Origin: Desulfobacteraceae bacterium
Lineage (GTDB): Bacteria; Desulfobacterota; DSM-4660; Desulfatiglandales; Desulfatiglandaceae
Length of the DNA: 23,798 nt
Direction of reading: 5' to 3'
NCBI GenBank assembly: GCA_020349865.1
Contig: CP070700.1
Span: forward strand, 164,698 to 188,495
The notes below the pieces were generated by a model, which ran no database searches, was not told the DNA's origin, and saw only the letters and a program-made list of their open reading frames with translations. The position numbers and the translations under genes were made by a program. Below are positions 7,551 through 15,680 of this stretch, piece by piece; the first letter of the stretch is position 1; each line of letters begins with the position of its first letter.

Positions 7551-8157
7551 ATGATGTTCCATTTTAGTCAAATAAAAGAGGCACTGGTTGAATGCGATGA
7601 ACCGAAACTGACGCAGTTGGTTAAGGATGCGCTTGACCAGGATGTCCCCACCGCCGATATTTTGAATAAAGGCCTTATTGAAGAGATGGACCTTGTAGGA
7701 GAAAAGATGGAAAATGAAGACATGTTCATCCCCGAGGTTTTATGGCGGCAAAGGCTATGAGAAGTTGCGTAGAGATCATAAAGCCCCACCTGGCCGATGA
7801 AGAGACGTTGGCCAGAGGCAAGGTCGTTATCGGAACCGTAAAGGGGGATCTTCAAGACATCGGAAAAAACCTTGTAGCCATGATGCTGGAAAGCGGCGGA
7901 TTAGAGGTCTTTAATATCGGAGTCGATATTCCACCGGAAAAATTTATTGAAGAGCTCAAGGAAAGAAATGCGAAAATGCTTTGCCTTTGATGAAACAAAC
8001 CATCGATGCGGTTACTGAAAGCGGCTTAAGGGATCAGGTTAAAATCATAGTAGGCGGCGCTCCGGTTACAAAGGAATTTGCAGATGAGATCGGTGCCGAC
8101 AGCTTCGCTCCGGATGCTGGTTCAGCCGTAAAGACGACTAAAGCGTTGATGCAATAA
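7551..8157 (+). pseudogene. Corrinoid (cobalamin-binding) methyltransferase protein, broken
   Basis: This is the MtbC/MttC-like corrinoid protein that normally carries the methyl group from the MttB-type enzyme. An N-terminal helical cap is read at 7551-7740 (GLIEEMDLVGEKMENEDMFIPEVL), the B12 domain at 7742-7990 (RGKVVIGTVKGDLQDIGKNL, NIGVDIPPEKFIEELKERNAKM) and the end at 7990-8157 (MKQTIDAVTESGLRDQVKIIVGGAPV). The three parts are in three frames: one base is missing at about 7740 (EVL-MAAKAM), and about nine residues (the usual SALLTTTMP segment) are deleted near 7986. In addition, the D-x-H-x-x-G cobalt-ligand motif reads GDLQDIGKN, with Gln in place of His. With three lesions this copy is very unlikely to work. 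Confidence 0.85.
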
Positions 8158-8393
8158 ATATGGATCTGGGTTTTTTTTTAATTAGCCCTCTCAACGCTTA
8201 AAATACTCTTATGCTTTCTCTTATTTTTTTAGGCGGTGGATCATGGCTGAGATTTTTCCTTGACATCTTTTTGTTTCCTCTATTAAATTAGTATAAATTT
8301 CTTATTTCATTAATAATTAACTTATTAATATTTTATTTACTGTTTTTTAGTGCAGTTAAAATAAGATTTACTAAATAATTTATAGTTGGTTTA
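8158..8393 (+). other. AT-rich leader region before the transporter operon
   Basis: This 236-base gap contains no gene. It holds a run of nine T near 8168-8176 with no obvious stem before it, a promoter-like pair (listed separately), and a very AT-rich stretch at 8281-8390 with small palindromes such as TTAATAATTAA. No copy of the TGGTCAGACCA operator occurs here, so direct control of the transporter by the GntR regulator is not supported by a visible site. Confidence 0.5.
8260..8288 (+). promoter_or_regulatory. Predicted promoter of the transporter operon
   Basis: TTGACA at 8260-8265 is a perfect -35 hexamer; TTAAAT at 8283-8288 (17-base spacer) is a fair -10, with TATTAA overlapping it. 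The leader to the first permease start would be about 100 bases and AT-rich. Confidence 0.45.
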
Positions 8394-9254
8394 ATGCAGA
8401 ATAAACTCTGGAAACCTGGCGCATTGCTTGCACCTGCATTGAGTGCTGTCTTCTTTCTGCTGGTAATTCCGGTGTGCTTTATCGTGGTCTACAGTTTCTG
8501 GCTGCGCGCCCCTACGGGCGCTGAGATTCCGGCATTTCAATTCGGTAATTACGCCAAGTTCTTCGCCGACTTTTTCTATCCTTCCATCCTTCTCCGGACA
8601 ATCCGTGTCTCGCTTGAGACAGTGGCTTTGTGCCTTGTTATGGGATATATTCCTGCATATTTCTTCTATCGAAGCAAGACCAGGTTCAAAGCTATCCTCT
8701 TACTACTTATCATGCTTCCCTTTTGGATCAGTTTTATTATCAGGACCATGAGCTGGATCAATATCCTCGGTGACACCGGCCTGATCAACCACTTTCTCAT
8801 CAATATCGGTCTTTTGTCCGGCCCGCTCGGTATGCTCTACAATGAGGGATCGGTCCTCATGGGTCTGATTCAATATCTGCTCCCCTTTATGATATTAAAC
8901 ATTTATGTGAGCCTGGAGGGTATTGATAAGAGTCTGCTCGAAGCGGCCAGAAGCATGGGCTGCACAGAGTGGCAGGCGTTCAAGGAAGTGACCCTCCCGC
9001 TGAGTCTTCCGGGCGTAAGCGCTGGTAGTTTGCTCGTCTTCGTTTTGACGGCGGGAACCTATCTGCCACCCATGATCCTGGGCGGTCCGGGAAACGAAAT
9101 GATTGCTAACCTCATCTTTAAGCGTGTGATCGGGACCCTTGACTGGCCTTTCGGTTCGGCGATCAGTGTCATTTTGCTAAGCCTCCTGCTGATCATTGTC
9201 TGGACCTATAACCGGTATATGGGGATTAATCAGATATTCAAAAGCCTTCAGTGA
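8394..9254 (+). CDS. potB: ABC transporter permease, PotB-like
   Basis: A 286-residue inner-membrane permease of the spermidine/putrescine (opine, 2-aminoethylphosphonate) importer class. Hydrophobic segments lie at about residues 11-33, 68-91, 99-118, 152-172, 208-230 and 254-272, the expected six. The EAA loop that docks the ATPase is clear at 183-206 (EAARSMGCTEWQAFKEVTLP). No good ribosome site precedes the ATG at 8394, so translation may be inefficient or the start slightly different, although the hydrophobic N-terminus begins right after it. It is the first gene of a five-gene transporter operon. Substrate is not predictable from the permease; a polyamine, cationic amino acid or betaine-like compound fits the context. 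Confidence 0.88.
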   Translation: MQNKLWKPGALLAPALSAVFFLLVIPVCFIVVYSFWLRAPTGAEIPAFQFGNYAKFFADFFYPSILLRTIRVSLETVALCLVMGYIPAYFFYRSKTRFKAILLLLIMLPFWISFIIRTMSWINILGDTGLINHFLINIGLLSGPLGMLYNEGSVLMGLIQYLLPFMILNIYVSLEGIDKSLLEAARSMGCTEWQAFKEVTLPLSLPGVSAGSLLVFVLTAGTYLPPMILGGPGNEMIANLIFKRVIGTLDWPFGSAISVILLSLLLIIVWTYNRYMGINQIFKSLQ

Positions 9255-9264
9255 GATCTATCAT

Positions 9265-10056
9265 ATGATGAAAGTATCCGGCTGGTCACTGATTCGTCTG
9301 TACACCATACTGGTGTATGTCTTCATGTTTGCGCCCATTGCTGTGGTGATTTTACTGTCGTTTAACCCGGAGCAATTCGGCTGTTTTCCCATGAAAGGCG
9401 TCAGTCTAAGATGGTTCTTCAAGCTGGCCCAGAACGAGCCTATATTAGCGGCCTTCAAAAACTCATTGATCCTGGGCTCTCTGACGGCAGTGTTTTCCAC
9501 AACCATAGGAATCCTGGCGGCAATGGCTTTTGTCCGGTACGATTTTCCAGGCAAAAATACGCTCAACACCCTACTTCTAGCACCGATAATGATACCGGAG
9601 GTCATCCTGGGCGTGGCCCTGCTCCTGTTTATTCGCTGGCTGCAGCAGCCCAAGACCTTTATGCTCCTGTTAATTGGACACGTGGTCCTCACCCTGCCGT
9701 ATGTGCTTTTGATTGTTCAGGCTCGACTGGTAGGTATCAAAAGGGAGTACGAAGAAGCTGCCCAGTCCCTGGGAGCCAATTCTTTTCAGACATTCAAAGA
9801 GGTGACGTTGCCATTGTTGACACCGGCAATCCTGGCAGGCATGTTGTTCTCCTTTACCATCTCGTTTGACGATATCACTGCTACGCTGTTCTGGGCCACC
9901 GCTCAAAACCAGACCGTGCCGGTGAAAATATTCGGAATGTTGCGGAACTCAATAAGCCCCGAGATAAACGCCCTGGGTACGGTAATGATCATCCTGACAA
10001 TTGCGACCCCTTTGTTGGCCGGATATCTGTCTCGAAAGTTATCCAGGGGATCTTGA
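9265..10056 (+). CDS. potC: ABC transporter permease, PotC-like
   Basis: The second permease of the importer, about 263 residues, with segments near 12-33, 64-90, 101-123, 133-152 and two more in the C-terminal part. The EAA loop is at about 164-186 (EAAQSLGANSFQTFKEVTLP). The frame is open from inside the preceding gene (ATG 9196), but ATG codons at 9265/9268 lie just after the PotB stop and give the usual N-terminus (MKVSGWSLIRLYTILVYVFMFAPI). The upstream ribosome site is weak (TGAGATC), suggesting translational coupling. PotB and PotC would form the heterodimeric channel for the binding protein and ATPase encoded downstream. Confidence 0.87.
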   Translation: MMKVSGWSLIRLYTILVYVFMFAPIAVVILLSFNPEQFGCFPMKGVSLRWFFKLAQNEPILAAFKNSLILGSLTAVFSTTIGILAAMAFVRYDFPGKNTLNTLLLAPIMIPEVILGVALLLFIRWLQQPKTFMLLLIGHVVLTLPYVLLIVQARLVGIKREYEEAAQSLGANSFQTFKEVTLPLLTPAILAGMLFSFTISFDDITATLFWATAQNQTVPVKIFGMLRNSISPEINALGTVMIILTIATPLLAGYLSRKLSRGS

Positions 10057-10181
10057 AGGCCCTGACTTCTGAGTTTTGTATCCACCATACCGTCATTGCA
10101 ATTGAACAGAAACCATGGGCCGGATTCTGGTGTAATCCAAAATATATACGGCCTTCGTTAGTATGAAAAAGGATTAAGAAA
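10057..10181 (+). other. Gap within the transporter operon
   Basis: A 125-base non-coding gap after the second permease. No strong hairpin, T-run or promoter pair is evident; transcription probably continues through to the small gene and the binding protein. Confidence 0.35.
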
Positions 10182-10388
10182 ATGCCAATGATCGACCTCA
10201 AGGATAAGGACGGGAATGTGAGATGGATTCATGTGTTTCCTTTCAGTTCCCTTGACTTGGCACGCTCTTATGTGAACAATTCTTCGGTGCCTCTAAGAAT
10301 AGTAAAAAGCGACTATCCCGTTTATTGGGTATGCAACACTGAGGATGCTGACTGGGCCATAAGGTGCGGGTATAAGGAGTTGAAATAA
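10182..10388 (+). CDS. Small conserved-looking protein inside the transporter operon, 68 residues
   Basis: I do not recognise this 68-residue protein. It begins MPMIDLKDKDGNVRWIHVFPF, continues with a NSSVPLRIVKSDYPVYWVCN strand-like part and ends in TEDADWAIRCGYKELK. It has no signal peptide or membrane segment. An AAGGA ribosome site lies about 9 bases before the ATG at 10182 (a second ATG follows at 10188). Its place between the permeases and the binding-protein gene, in the same direction, suggests an accessory role in the importer or metabolism of its substrate; that is inference only. Aromatic residues are unusually frequent (four Trp and three Tyr/Phe clusters), which could suit ligand or membrane-surface binding. 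Confidence 0.6.
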   Translation: MPMIDLKDKDGNVRWIHVFPFSSLDLARSYVNNSSVPLRIVKSDYPVYWVCNTEDADWAIRCGYKELK

Positions 10389-10455
10389 AAAGATTATTTT
10401 CCAAGACCAGTAAAAATGTTAACCCTTACTAACCATTTAGAAAAGGAGGAAGACT

Positions 10456-11616
10456 ATGGAAAAGGATTGGGAAAAGAGATTGGACAGTATGCACGAACGT
10501 TACATGAATGGAGACGTAAGCCGCCGCGATTTCTTTAAATACCTGGGCATTGCCGGAGCCGCCGCCGGACTGGTAGGGGGTCCTTTTGGCTTTCTGACGC
10601 GTTCCGCCAGGGCCGCCAAGTCTATACGCTTTGACGGCTGGGGCGGGGTTGTTTCCGAGGCCTTTCGCAAATACGCTTTCGACCCATTTACCAAAGCGAC
10701 TGGCATCAAGGTAATCGACGGCGAGTTCGGCGATATGGACACTTACCTGACAAGGGTCAAGGCGTCTATTCCGCCAGGCGGGGAGTTCAACCTGGCTCAT
10801 TTAAGTGGTGTGTTCGATTACGCGCGATATGTGGGCCTGGGTTTTGATGCTGTGCTGGACGAGAGCAAAATCCCTAATCTTAATAATGTTATGTCGGCCA
10901 TGATGGAACCGTACCGGGCTATTACAAAGGGGAAGCTCTCTGCGGTTCCCTATGACTATGGCCAGACCGGCATCGCTTACAACACCAAATACATCTCCAA
11001 AGACAAGGCAGAGAAATTGGGCGCCTCATTGCTTTGGGACAAAGATTTGGATGGCAAGCTTGGTAGTTGGGGCGATTGGCGAACCAATATCTGGTACGCC
11101 GCTCTGCATACCAACCAGCACCCCAATAAAATCAAGGACATGAATGCAGTATGGGACGCCTTGAGAAAGCAGCGTAACATGGTTAAGAAGTACTGGGGGT
11201 CAGGTGCAGAGCTTATGAGCCTTTTGGCTAATGAGGAGATCTACGCCACGGTGGCCTGGTCGGGCCGGGTAGCTGCCTTACAGGCCCAGGGCCATCCAAT
11301 CGGCTTCCTGTCTCCTTTCAACTGCTACTCGTGGCAAGAATGCATCTTTGTGATCAAGGGCACTGACCTGGATGTCGCCCAAAAAGTGCTTGATTTTATG
11401 CTGGCACCTGAATGTTCCATCGCTGTAGCCGAAGCACAGAAATACCCGCCAAGCCTGGATCCGACAAAGGTCCCAATACCTGAAGCAGTCAAGAAACTAC
11501 CTGCCTTCGATCCCACTGGCAAACTGGAAGGCTACCTGTTTGCCGATCCAGGATATTGGAATGGTCACGAGGTGGAATGGGCTGAGAAATGGGACAGAGT
11601 CAAGGCAGGCAGTTAA
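10456..11616 (+). CDS. potD: Tat-exported substrate-binding protein, PotD-like
   Basis: A 386-residue extracytoplasmic solute-binding protein of the spermidine/putrescine class. The N-terminus carries a twin-arginine signal, SRRDFFKYLG (Arg23-Arg24), followed by an Ala/Gly hydrophobic stretch and a likely cleavage after ARA near residue 53, so it is exported folded by Tat. The mature part begins with an IRFDGWGGVVSEAFRK segment and contains LSAVPYDYGQTGIAYNTKYI and TNIWYAAL, typical of the fold. Aromatic residues around the cleft would suit a cationic or quaternary-ammonium ligand, but the ligand cannot be read from sequence alone. An AAAGGAGG ribosome site lies 7-8 bases before the ATG, the strongest in the operon, as expected for the most abundant component. 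Confidence 0.9.
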   Translation: MEKDWEKRLDSMHERYMNGDVSRRDFFKYLGIAGAAAGLVGGPFGFLTRSARAAKSIRFDGWGGVVSEAFRKYAFDPFTKATGIKVIDGEFGDMDTYLTRVKASIPPGGEFNLAHLSGVFDYARYVGLGFDAVLDESKIPNLNNVMSAMMEPYRAITKGKLSAVPYDYGQTGIAYNTKYISKDKAEKLGASLLWDKDLDGKLGSWGDWRTNIWYAALHTNQHPNKIKDMNAVWDALRKQRNMVKKYWGSGAELMSLLANEEIYATVAWSGRVAALQAQGHPIGFLSPFNCYSWQECIFVIKGTDLDVAQKVLDFMLAPECSIAVAEAQKYPPSLDPTKVPIPEAVKKLPAFDPTGKLEGYLFADPGYWNGHEVEWAEKWDRVKAGS

Positions 11617-11629
11617 GACAAAGAAAACT

Positions 11630-11665
11630 GGCTGACCGCCTAGCTTCGGGTTGCGGCGGCCAGCC
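11630..11665 (+). other. Intra-operon hairpin between binding-protein and ATPase genes
   Basis: GGCTGACCGCC (11630-11640) and GGCGGCCAGCC (11655-11665) pair over 11 bases with one mismatch and a 14-base loop. No T-run follows. Such stems after a binding-protein gene often protect the upstream mRNA and lower expression of the ATPase, which fits stoichiometry. Confidence 0.55.
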
Positions 11666-11689
11666 TCATCAATAAAAAGAGGAATAGCT

Positions 11690-12799
11690 GTGGAAAAAGA
11701 CGATGGCTCCCCGGTGGTAAAGCTGAGAGGGGTTTACAAGCGCTTTGACAAAGTTGTGGCTGTCGAAAAAACGGATCTGGATATCGACGAAGGATCCCTT
11801 GTCACCCTTCTTGGTCCTTCTGGCTGCGGCAAGACTACCATCCTTCGGATGATCGCCGGCTTAGAGACGCCGACGGAAGGGGATATATACATCCGGGGCA
11901 AGCGGGTCAATGACATCCCGATCCACAAAAGAAATCTGGGGATGATTTTTCAAAACTATGCTCTGTTTCCTCATAAGACCATTTTTGATAATGTTGCTTT
12001 CGGCCTCAAGTACAGGAATTTCCCAAAGGAAGAGATTAAAGAGAAAGTTACAAAGGCCCTGGAAATGGTTCGCCTGCCAGGGGTAGAGAACCGAATGCCA
12101 TCTCAGCTCTCGGGCGGTCAGCAGCAGCGCATTGCACTTGCCCGGGCAATCGTCATCGAGCCGGTGGTCTTGCTGATGGACGAACCCCTCTCCGCCCTGG
12201 ACGAAAACTTGCGCGAGGACATGCGCAGGGAAATTGACAACCTGCAGCAAATGCTGGGTGTGACCACCGTCTTCGTTACCCACGACCAGCGTGAGGCGCT
12301 TTCCATGTCAGATAAGATTGTGGTCATGAAGGATGGCCTTATGCAACAGGAGGGACCTCCCGAAGCGGTATATAATTACCCGGTCAATCACTTTGTGGCT
12401 GACTTCCTGGGTCATTCAAACTTTTTCGATGCCGTGGTAGTCGGCCGGGAAGATGACCAGTTTAGGGTCAGAGTCGATGATGGCAACGAACTGCTGGTTC
12501 ACCATCCGGGCGATTGGACTGAAGGGGATAAGATCGAACTGGTGGTCAGAGCGCAAAATTTCGAGATTTCCGCCAGGGGAAAAAATGACGTTGAATCGGA
12601 AAATTGTTTCGTAGGCACGATTATAGACCGAAGCTACATGGGCGGTGAGGTCAGCTACTTTATTGAGCTGGAAAACAAAACGGTCCTTCATGCTATCGAC
12701 ATAAGCAAACTGAAACCTTTCCGACGCGGCCAGGAGGTCTTTATCCAGGTGCAACCAAAGCACTGCGGATTACTCCCCAGGGTGAACGGCCCGGTATAG
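11690..12799 (+). CDS. potA: ABC transporter ATP-binding protein, PotA-like
   Basis: A 369-residue cytoplasmic ATPase driving the importer. All motifs are visible: Walker A GPSGCGKTT (42-50), Q-loop Gln88 (IFQNYALFP), signature LSGGQQQR (140-147), Walker B VVLLMDEP (159-166), D-loop SALD and the H-loop His198 (VTHDQREALS). A TOBE-type regulatory domain follows from about residue 285 (LVVRAQNFEIS, FVGTIIDRSYMGGEVSYFIEL). The frame is open from a TTG at 11651, but that codon lies inside the upstream hairpin; GTG at 11690 has an AGAGGA site about 6 bases before it and fits the family's N-terminus. It is the last gene of the transporter operon. Confidence 0.92.
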   Translation: MEKDDGSPVVKLRGVYKRFDKVVAVEKTDLDIDEGSLVTLLGPSGCGKTTILRMIAGLETPTEGDIYIRGKRVNDIPIHKRNLGMIFQNYALFPHKTIFDNVAFGLKYRNFPKEEIKEKVTKALEMVRLPGVENRMPSQLSGGQQQRIALARAIVIEPVVLLMDEPLSALDENLREDMRREIDNLQQMLGVTTVFVTHDQREALSMSDKIVVMKDGLMQQEGPPEAVYNYPVNHFVADFLGHSNFFDAVVVGREDDQFRVRVDDGNELLVHHPGDWTEGDKIELVVRAQNFEISARGKNDVESENCFVGTIIDRSYMGGEVSYFIELENKTVLHAIDISKLKPFRRGQEVFIQVQPKHCGLLPRVNGPV

Positions 12800-12836
12800 A
12801 GGCCGTCGAGACAATCTGTTTAAGCCTAATATTTTG

Positions 12837-12914
12837 GCCCTCTCTCTTTAACCTAGATCGTGCAGTAGTCTCCTACTGCACGATCTGGGTTAAAAGGCAG
12901 AGGGCAGGTTTTTT
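12837..12914 (+). terminator. Very long hairpin with T-run, terminator or attenuator
   Basis: The inner stem pairs 12847-12868 with 12873-12894 (22 base pairs, only one G-U) around the loop TCTC. An outer stem pairs GCCCTCT (12837-12843) with AGAGGGC (12899-12905) across a small internal loop. AGG and six T (12909-12914) follow. As a terminator it would end the transporter operon. It is longer than a normal terminator, and only 15 bases separate its T-run from the racemase start codon, so it may also control that gene. Confidence 0.8.
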
Positions 12915-12929
12915 CTGGAGGCTTCATTC

Positions 12930-13967
12930 ATGGACTATGTTGGGATTACCAACGTTTTGAGTAATAAATTCCCATCGCGATTGGTGACTGTTGACTCGCA
13001 CACGGCAGGCGAGCCCACTCGTCTCATAGTCGGGGGCATTGGGCCCGTTCCTGGAGAAAACATGGAGCAAAAGCGTCTTTATTGTATGGAGAACCTGGAT
13101 CACATCCGCCTCCAACTGACCAGGGAACCCCGCGGCCACCGAGACATGGTTGCCGCGTTAGTGACCGAGCCGACCTCCAAGAGTGCTGATTTTGGGTTAA
13201 TCTACATGGATGCTCGCCGCTATCCCTATCTATGCGGTCATGCCACAATTGGCGCGGTGACGACGCTCATAGATTCTGGAGTGCTGAAAGCCCGGGATCC
13301 AAAAACGGCCGTTTTGGTCGATACACCCTCGGGTCCAATGGAGGCCATCGCCCACATCAAAAATGGCAAGGTGGATTCTGTGGCTATCAGGATTGTACCT
13401 TCTTTTGTTTACGGGACAAATGAAAGCTTAGATGTCCCTGATCTGGGACGAATATTGGCTGACACTGTCTGTGTGGGCGGATTCTTTGCCATGGTATCCT
13501 CAGATCAAATCGGGCTGGATTTGGTGCCGGAGAATTCACCCAAACTAATCGAACTGGGCATGACCATTATTGAGGTGGCTAACCAGCAACTCAGGGTCCG
13601 CCATCCCACGCGACCCGAAGTGAACACAGTGGATGTGGCCGAGTTTTACGATCCATCAGGCCACGCTCAGGGACGTGGAAAAAATGTTGTAATCTACGGG
13701 GAGGCCCATATGGACCGTTCCCCGTGTGGCACCGGAACCGCAGCCAAGATGACCCTGCTCCATCGCCGTGGTCAGATGGATATAAACCGTCCATTTCGAA
13801 ACTTCAGCCCTCTGGAAAGCGCCTTCGACGCCCGGATCGTAGGAGAAACCAAAATTGGAGATTTAGATGGCGTGATCGTCGAAATCCGGGGAAGCGCTCA
13901 CATTACCGGCATACATGAATTCATTTTAGACCCGCAAGACCCATTTCCTAAAGGATTCTTGATATGA
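12930..13967 (+). CDS. Proline racemase / hydroxyproline epimerase family protein, copy 1
   Basis: A 345-residue member of the proline racemase family. Both catalytic cysteines are present: Cys102 (PYLCGHATIGAV) and Cys266 (DRSPCGTGTAA), so it is of the racemase/epimerase type and not the trans-3-hydroxyproline dehydratase type, which has Thr at the first position. Other family marks are VTVDSHTAGEPTRL near the N-terminus and REPRGHRDM at 66-74. Substrate could be proline, 4-hydroxyproline or an N-methyl derivative. GGAGG at 12918-12922 is 7 bases before the ATG, just after the large hairpin. Its stop overlaps the amidohydrolase start by 4 bases (ATGA), indicating translational coupling. A paralogue lies at 15681-16724 on the other strand. 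Confidence 0.9.
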   Translation: MDYVGITNVLSNKFPSRLVTVDSHTAGEPTRLIVGGIGPVPGENMEQKRLYCMENLDHIRLQLTREPRGHRDMVAALVTEPTSKSADFGLIYMDARRYPYLCGHATIGAVTTLIDSGVLKARDPKTAVLVDTPSGPMEAIAHIKNGKVDSVAIRIVPSFVYGTNESLDVPDLGRILADTVCVGGFFAMVSSDQIGLDLVPENSPKLIELGMTIIEVANQQLRVRHPTRPEVNTVDVAEFYDPSGHAQGRGKNVVIYGEAHMDRSPCGTGTAAKMTLLHRRGQMDINRPFRNFSPLESAFDARIVGETKIGDLDGVIVEIRGSAHITGIHEFILDPQDPFPKGFLI

Positions 13968-15610
13968 ACCTGAAAGACCCTAAGCCTGAGCTGATCCTGT
14001 TAAACGGCAACTTCCGGACCCAGGATCCCAACCAGCCCCGAGTCCAGGCAGTAGCCATCGCTCATGGCCGCATTATGGCGATCGGAGGCGATGAAGAGCT
14101 GAAATCCCTGGCCCGCCCGAAAACGGAAATCATCAACCTGGACGGCCACCTGGCTTTGCCCGGCATGATGGATTCGCATTTCCATTACTATGATTGGGCA
14201 TTAGGCCGCCAACGGCTGGAACTGGCCGATGTAAAATCTTTCCAGGAGTTCCTGGATCGGGTTGTTCTGGCCGTTCGCGAGACCGTTCCGGGCAGCTGGA
14301 TTCTGGGTCAGGGGTGGAATGAGTCTGACTGGCCTGAAAACCGTATGCACACCCGGGATGATCTGGATGCCGTGGCACCCCACCATCCGGTAGCGTTATG
14401 GCGATGCGATCTTCATCTGGCTGTTGTCAACTCCCGGGCGTTGGAACTGGCCGGAATCGACGAAAACACACCCGATCCTCCTGATGGCGTAATCGCGAAA
14501 GACAAATCAGGCAGACCAAATGGCATTCTTCGGGAACTCGCTCCTAATTTGATCAAAGCGGTCATCACCGGTCCGAGTGACGACGAGCTTTTAGAGACTA
14601 TGCGTGATGGGATACGGTTTCTTCACTCTCTTGGGTTAACGGGTATCCACGATGCTCGCCTGATGGGTGGTATGGAAGGAGCTCCCGCATTAAAGGCCTG
14701 GCAGCGCCTGAACGAATCAGGGGAGCTTGATTTGCGCTGCTGGGTGAGCATTCCGGGTGAACGCCTTGATGAAGCCATTGCCTTGGGGCTCAAAACCGGC
14801 CTCGGCGACGAACGTTTACGCCTCGGCCATCTCAAATATTTCGCTGACGGCGGTATGGGGGCCCGCACAGCCTGGATGATTGAGCCTTACTTAGATGCTG
14901 AATGCGGTATGCCCTTGTTTCAAATGGATGAGTTGGCCGAAGCCGTTAAGAAAGCTGACCGGGCCGGACTGGCTGTAATGATACATGCCATTGGCGACCG
15001 GGCCAATCGCGAGGTGCTGAAGGTTTTTGAGGAATTGGAAAAGGCCCGCGTCAAGGATGGGAAACCAGCATATGCGGCTCCTTTCTTATCCCACCGCATT
15101 GAGCATGTTCAGATGATCCGGCCCGAGGATTTGGAACGTCTGGCCAGATTGGGAATGCCTGCCTGTGTCCAGCCGCATAATATGATCCTGGATATCAGCA
15201 TGATTGATGAGTCGGTGGGAGTGAGGGGAAGGTGGACTTACGCTTACCGTGATATGCTTGACGCTGGCGTCCCCGTGCTTTTCAGCTCTGATGCCCCGGT
15301 TTGCGATCCAAGTCCCCTAGTTGGGATTCACGCTGCCGTGGCGCGCCAGAGAAGAGACGGGACGCCGGAAGGCGGCTGGCATCCAAGCCAGAGGATTACC
15401 GTCGATGAGGCGGTCCGTGGCTATACCATTGTGCCTGCCACCACTTATAAGCGGGAACATGAATTGGGCAGCATTACGCCAGGAAAACGCGCCGACCTGG
15501 TTATCTTAGACAGGGATATCTATACGGTGGATCCGATGGAAATTGCCGATACGAGTGTAGATCTGACCATTTTCGATGGCAAAGTAGTCTACCAACGCCA
15601 ACCACTTTAG
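13964..15610 (+). CDS. YtcJ-type amidohydrolase (amidohydrolase family 3)
   Basis: A 548-residue metal-dependent hydrolase of the YtcJ/NfdA class (N-substituted formamide deformylase-like), cytoplasmic. Metal and catalytic residues can be followed: His72 and His74 (DSHFH), Lys291 in GHLKYFADGG, His341 (MIHAIGDR), His381 (HRIEHVQ) and Asp443 (SSDAPV). The N- and C-terminal parts form the small beta-sandwich that ends in GKRADLVILDRDI and TIFDGKVVYQ. Substrates of the family are amides, formamides or cyclic imides and are hard to predict. It starts within the stop of the racemase gene, so the two are coupled and probably act on successive compounds, for example opening or deacylating a modified proline. 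It ends the plus-strand block. Confidence 0.9.
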   Translation: MNLKDPKPELILLNGNFRTQDPNQPRVQAVAIAHGRIMAIGGDEELKSLARPKTEIINLDGHLALPGMMDSHFHYYDWALGRQRLELADVKSFQEFLDRVVLAVRETVPGSWILGQGWNESDWPENRMHTRDDLDAVAPHHPVALWRCDLHLAVVNSRALELAGIDENTPDPPDGVIAKDKSGRPNGILRELAPNLIKAVITGPSDDELLETMRDGIRFLHSLGLTGIHDARLMGGMEGAPALKAWQRLNESGELDLRCWVSIPGERLDEAIALGLKTGLGDERLRLGHLKYFADGGMGARTAWMIEPYLDAECGMPLFQMDELAEAVKKADRAGLAVMIHAIGDRANREVLKVFEELEKARVKDGKPAYAAPFLSHRIEHVQMIRPEDLERLARLGMPACVQPHNMILDISMIDESVGVRGRWTYAYRDMLDAGVPVLFSSDAPVCDPSPLVGIHAAVARQRRDGTPEGGWHPSQRITVDEAVRGYTIVPATTYKREHELGSITPGKRADLVILDRDIYTVDPMEIADTSVDLTIFDGKVVYQRQPL

Positions 15611-15644
15611 CTATCACATGGCGCTTTTAAGATTGTTCATCCGA

Positions 15645-15671
15645 CAGGCCCCGGATATCCGCCTGGCTTTT
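15645..15671 (+). terminator. Possible terminator between converging genes
   Basis: CAGGC (15645-15649) pairs with GCCTG (15661-15665) around an inner CGGATATCCG palindrome, and four T follow at 15668-15671. It lies in the 70-base gap where the amidohydrolase and the second racemase genes converge. The stem is short and interrupted, so this is a weak call. Confidence 0.35.
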
Positions 15672-15680
15672 CATTTCATT

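Noticed and set aside
8160..8180. Run of T after the corrinoid gene as a terminator
   Set aside because: No stable stem precedes it.
8416..8431. A -24/-12 sigma54-like sequence (TGGCGC, 5 bases, TTGCA)
   Set aside because: The spacing is right, but it lies inside the coding start of the first permease gene, with no downstream start that would make sense and no enhancer-type regulator nearby. Most likely chance.
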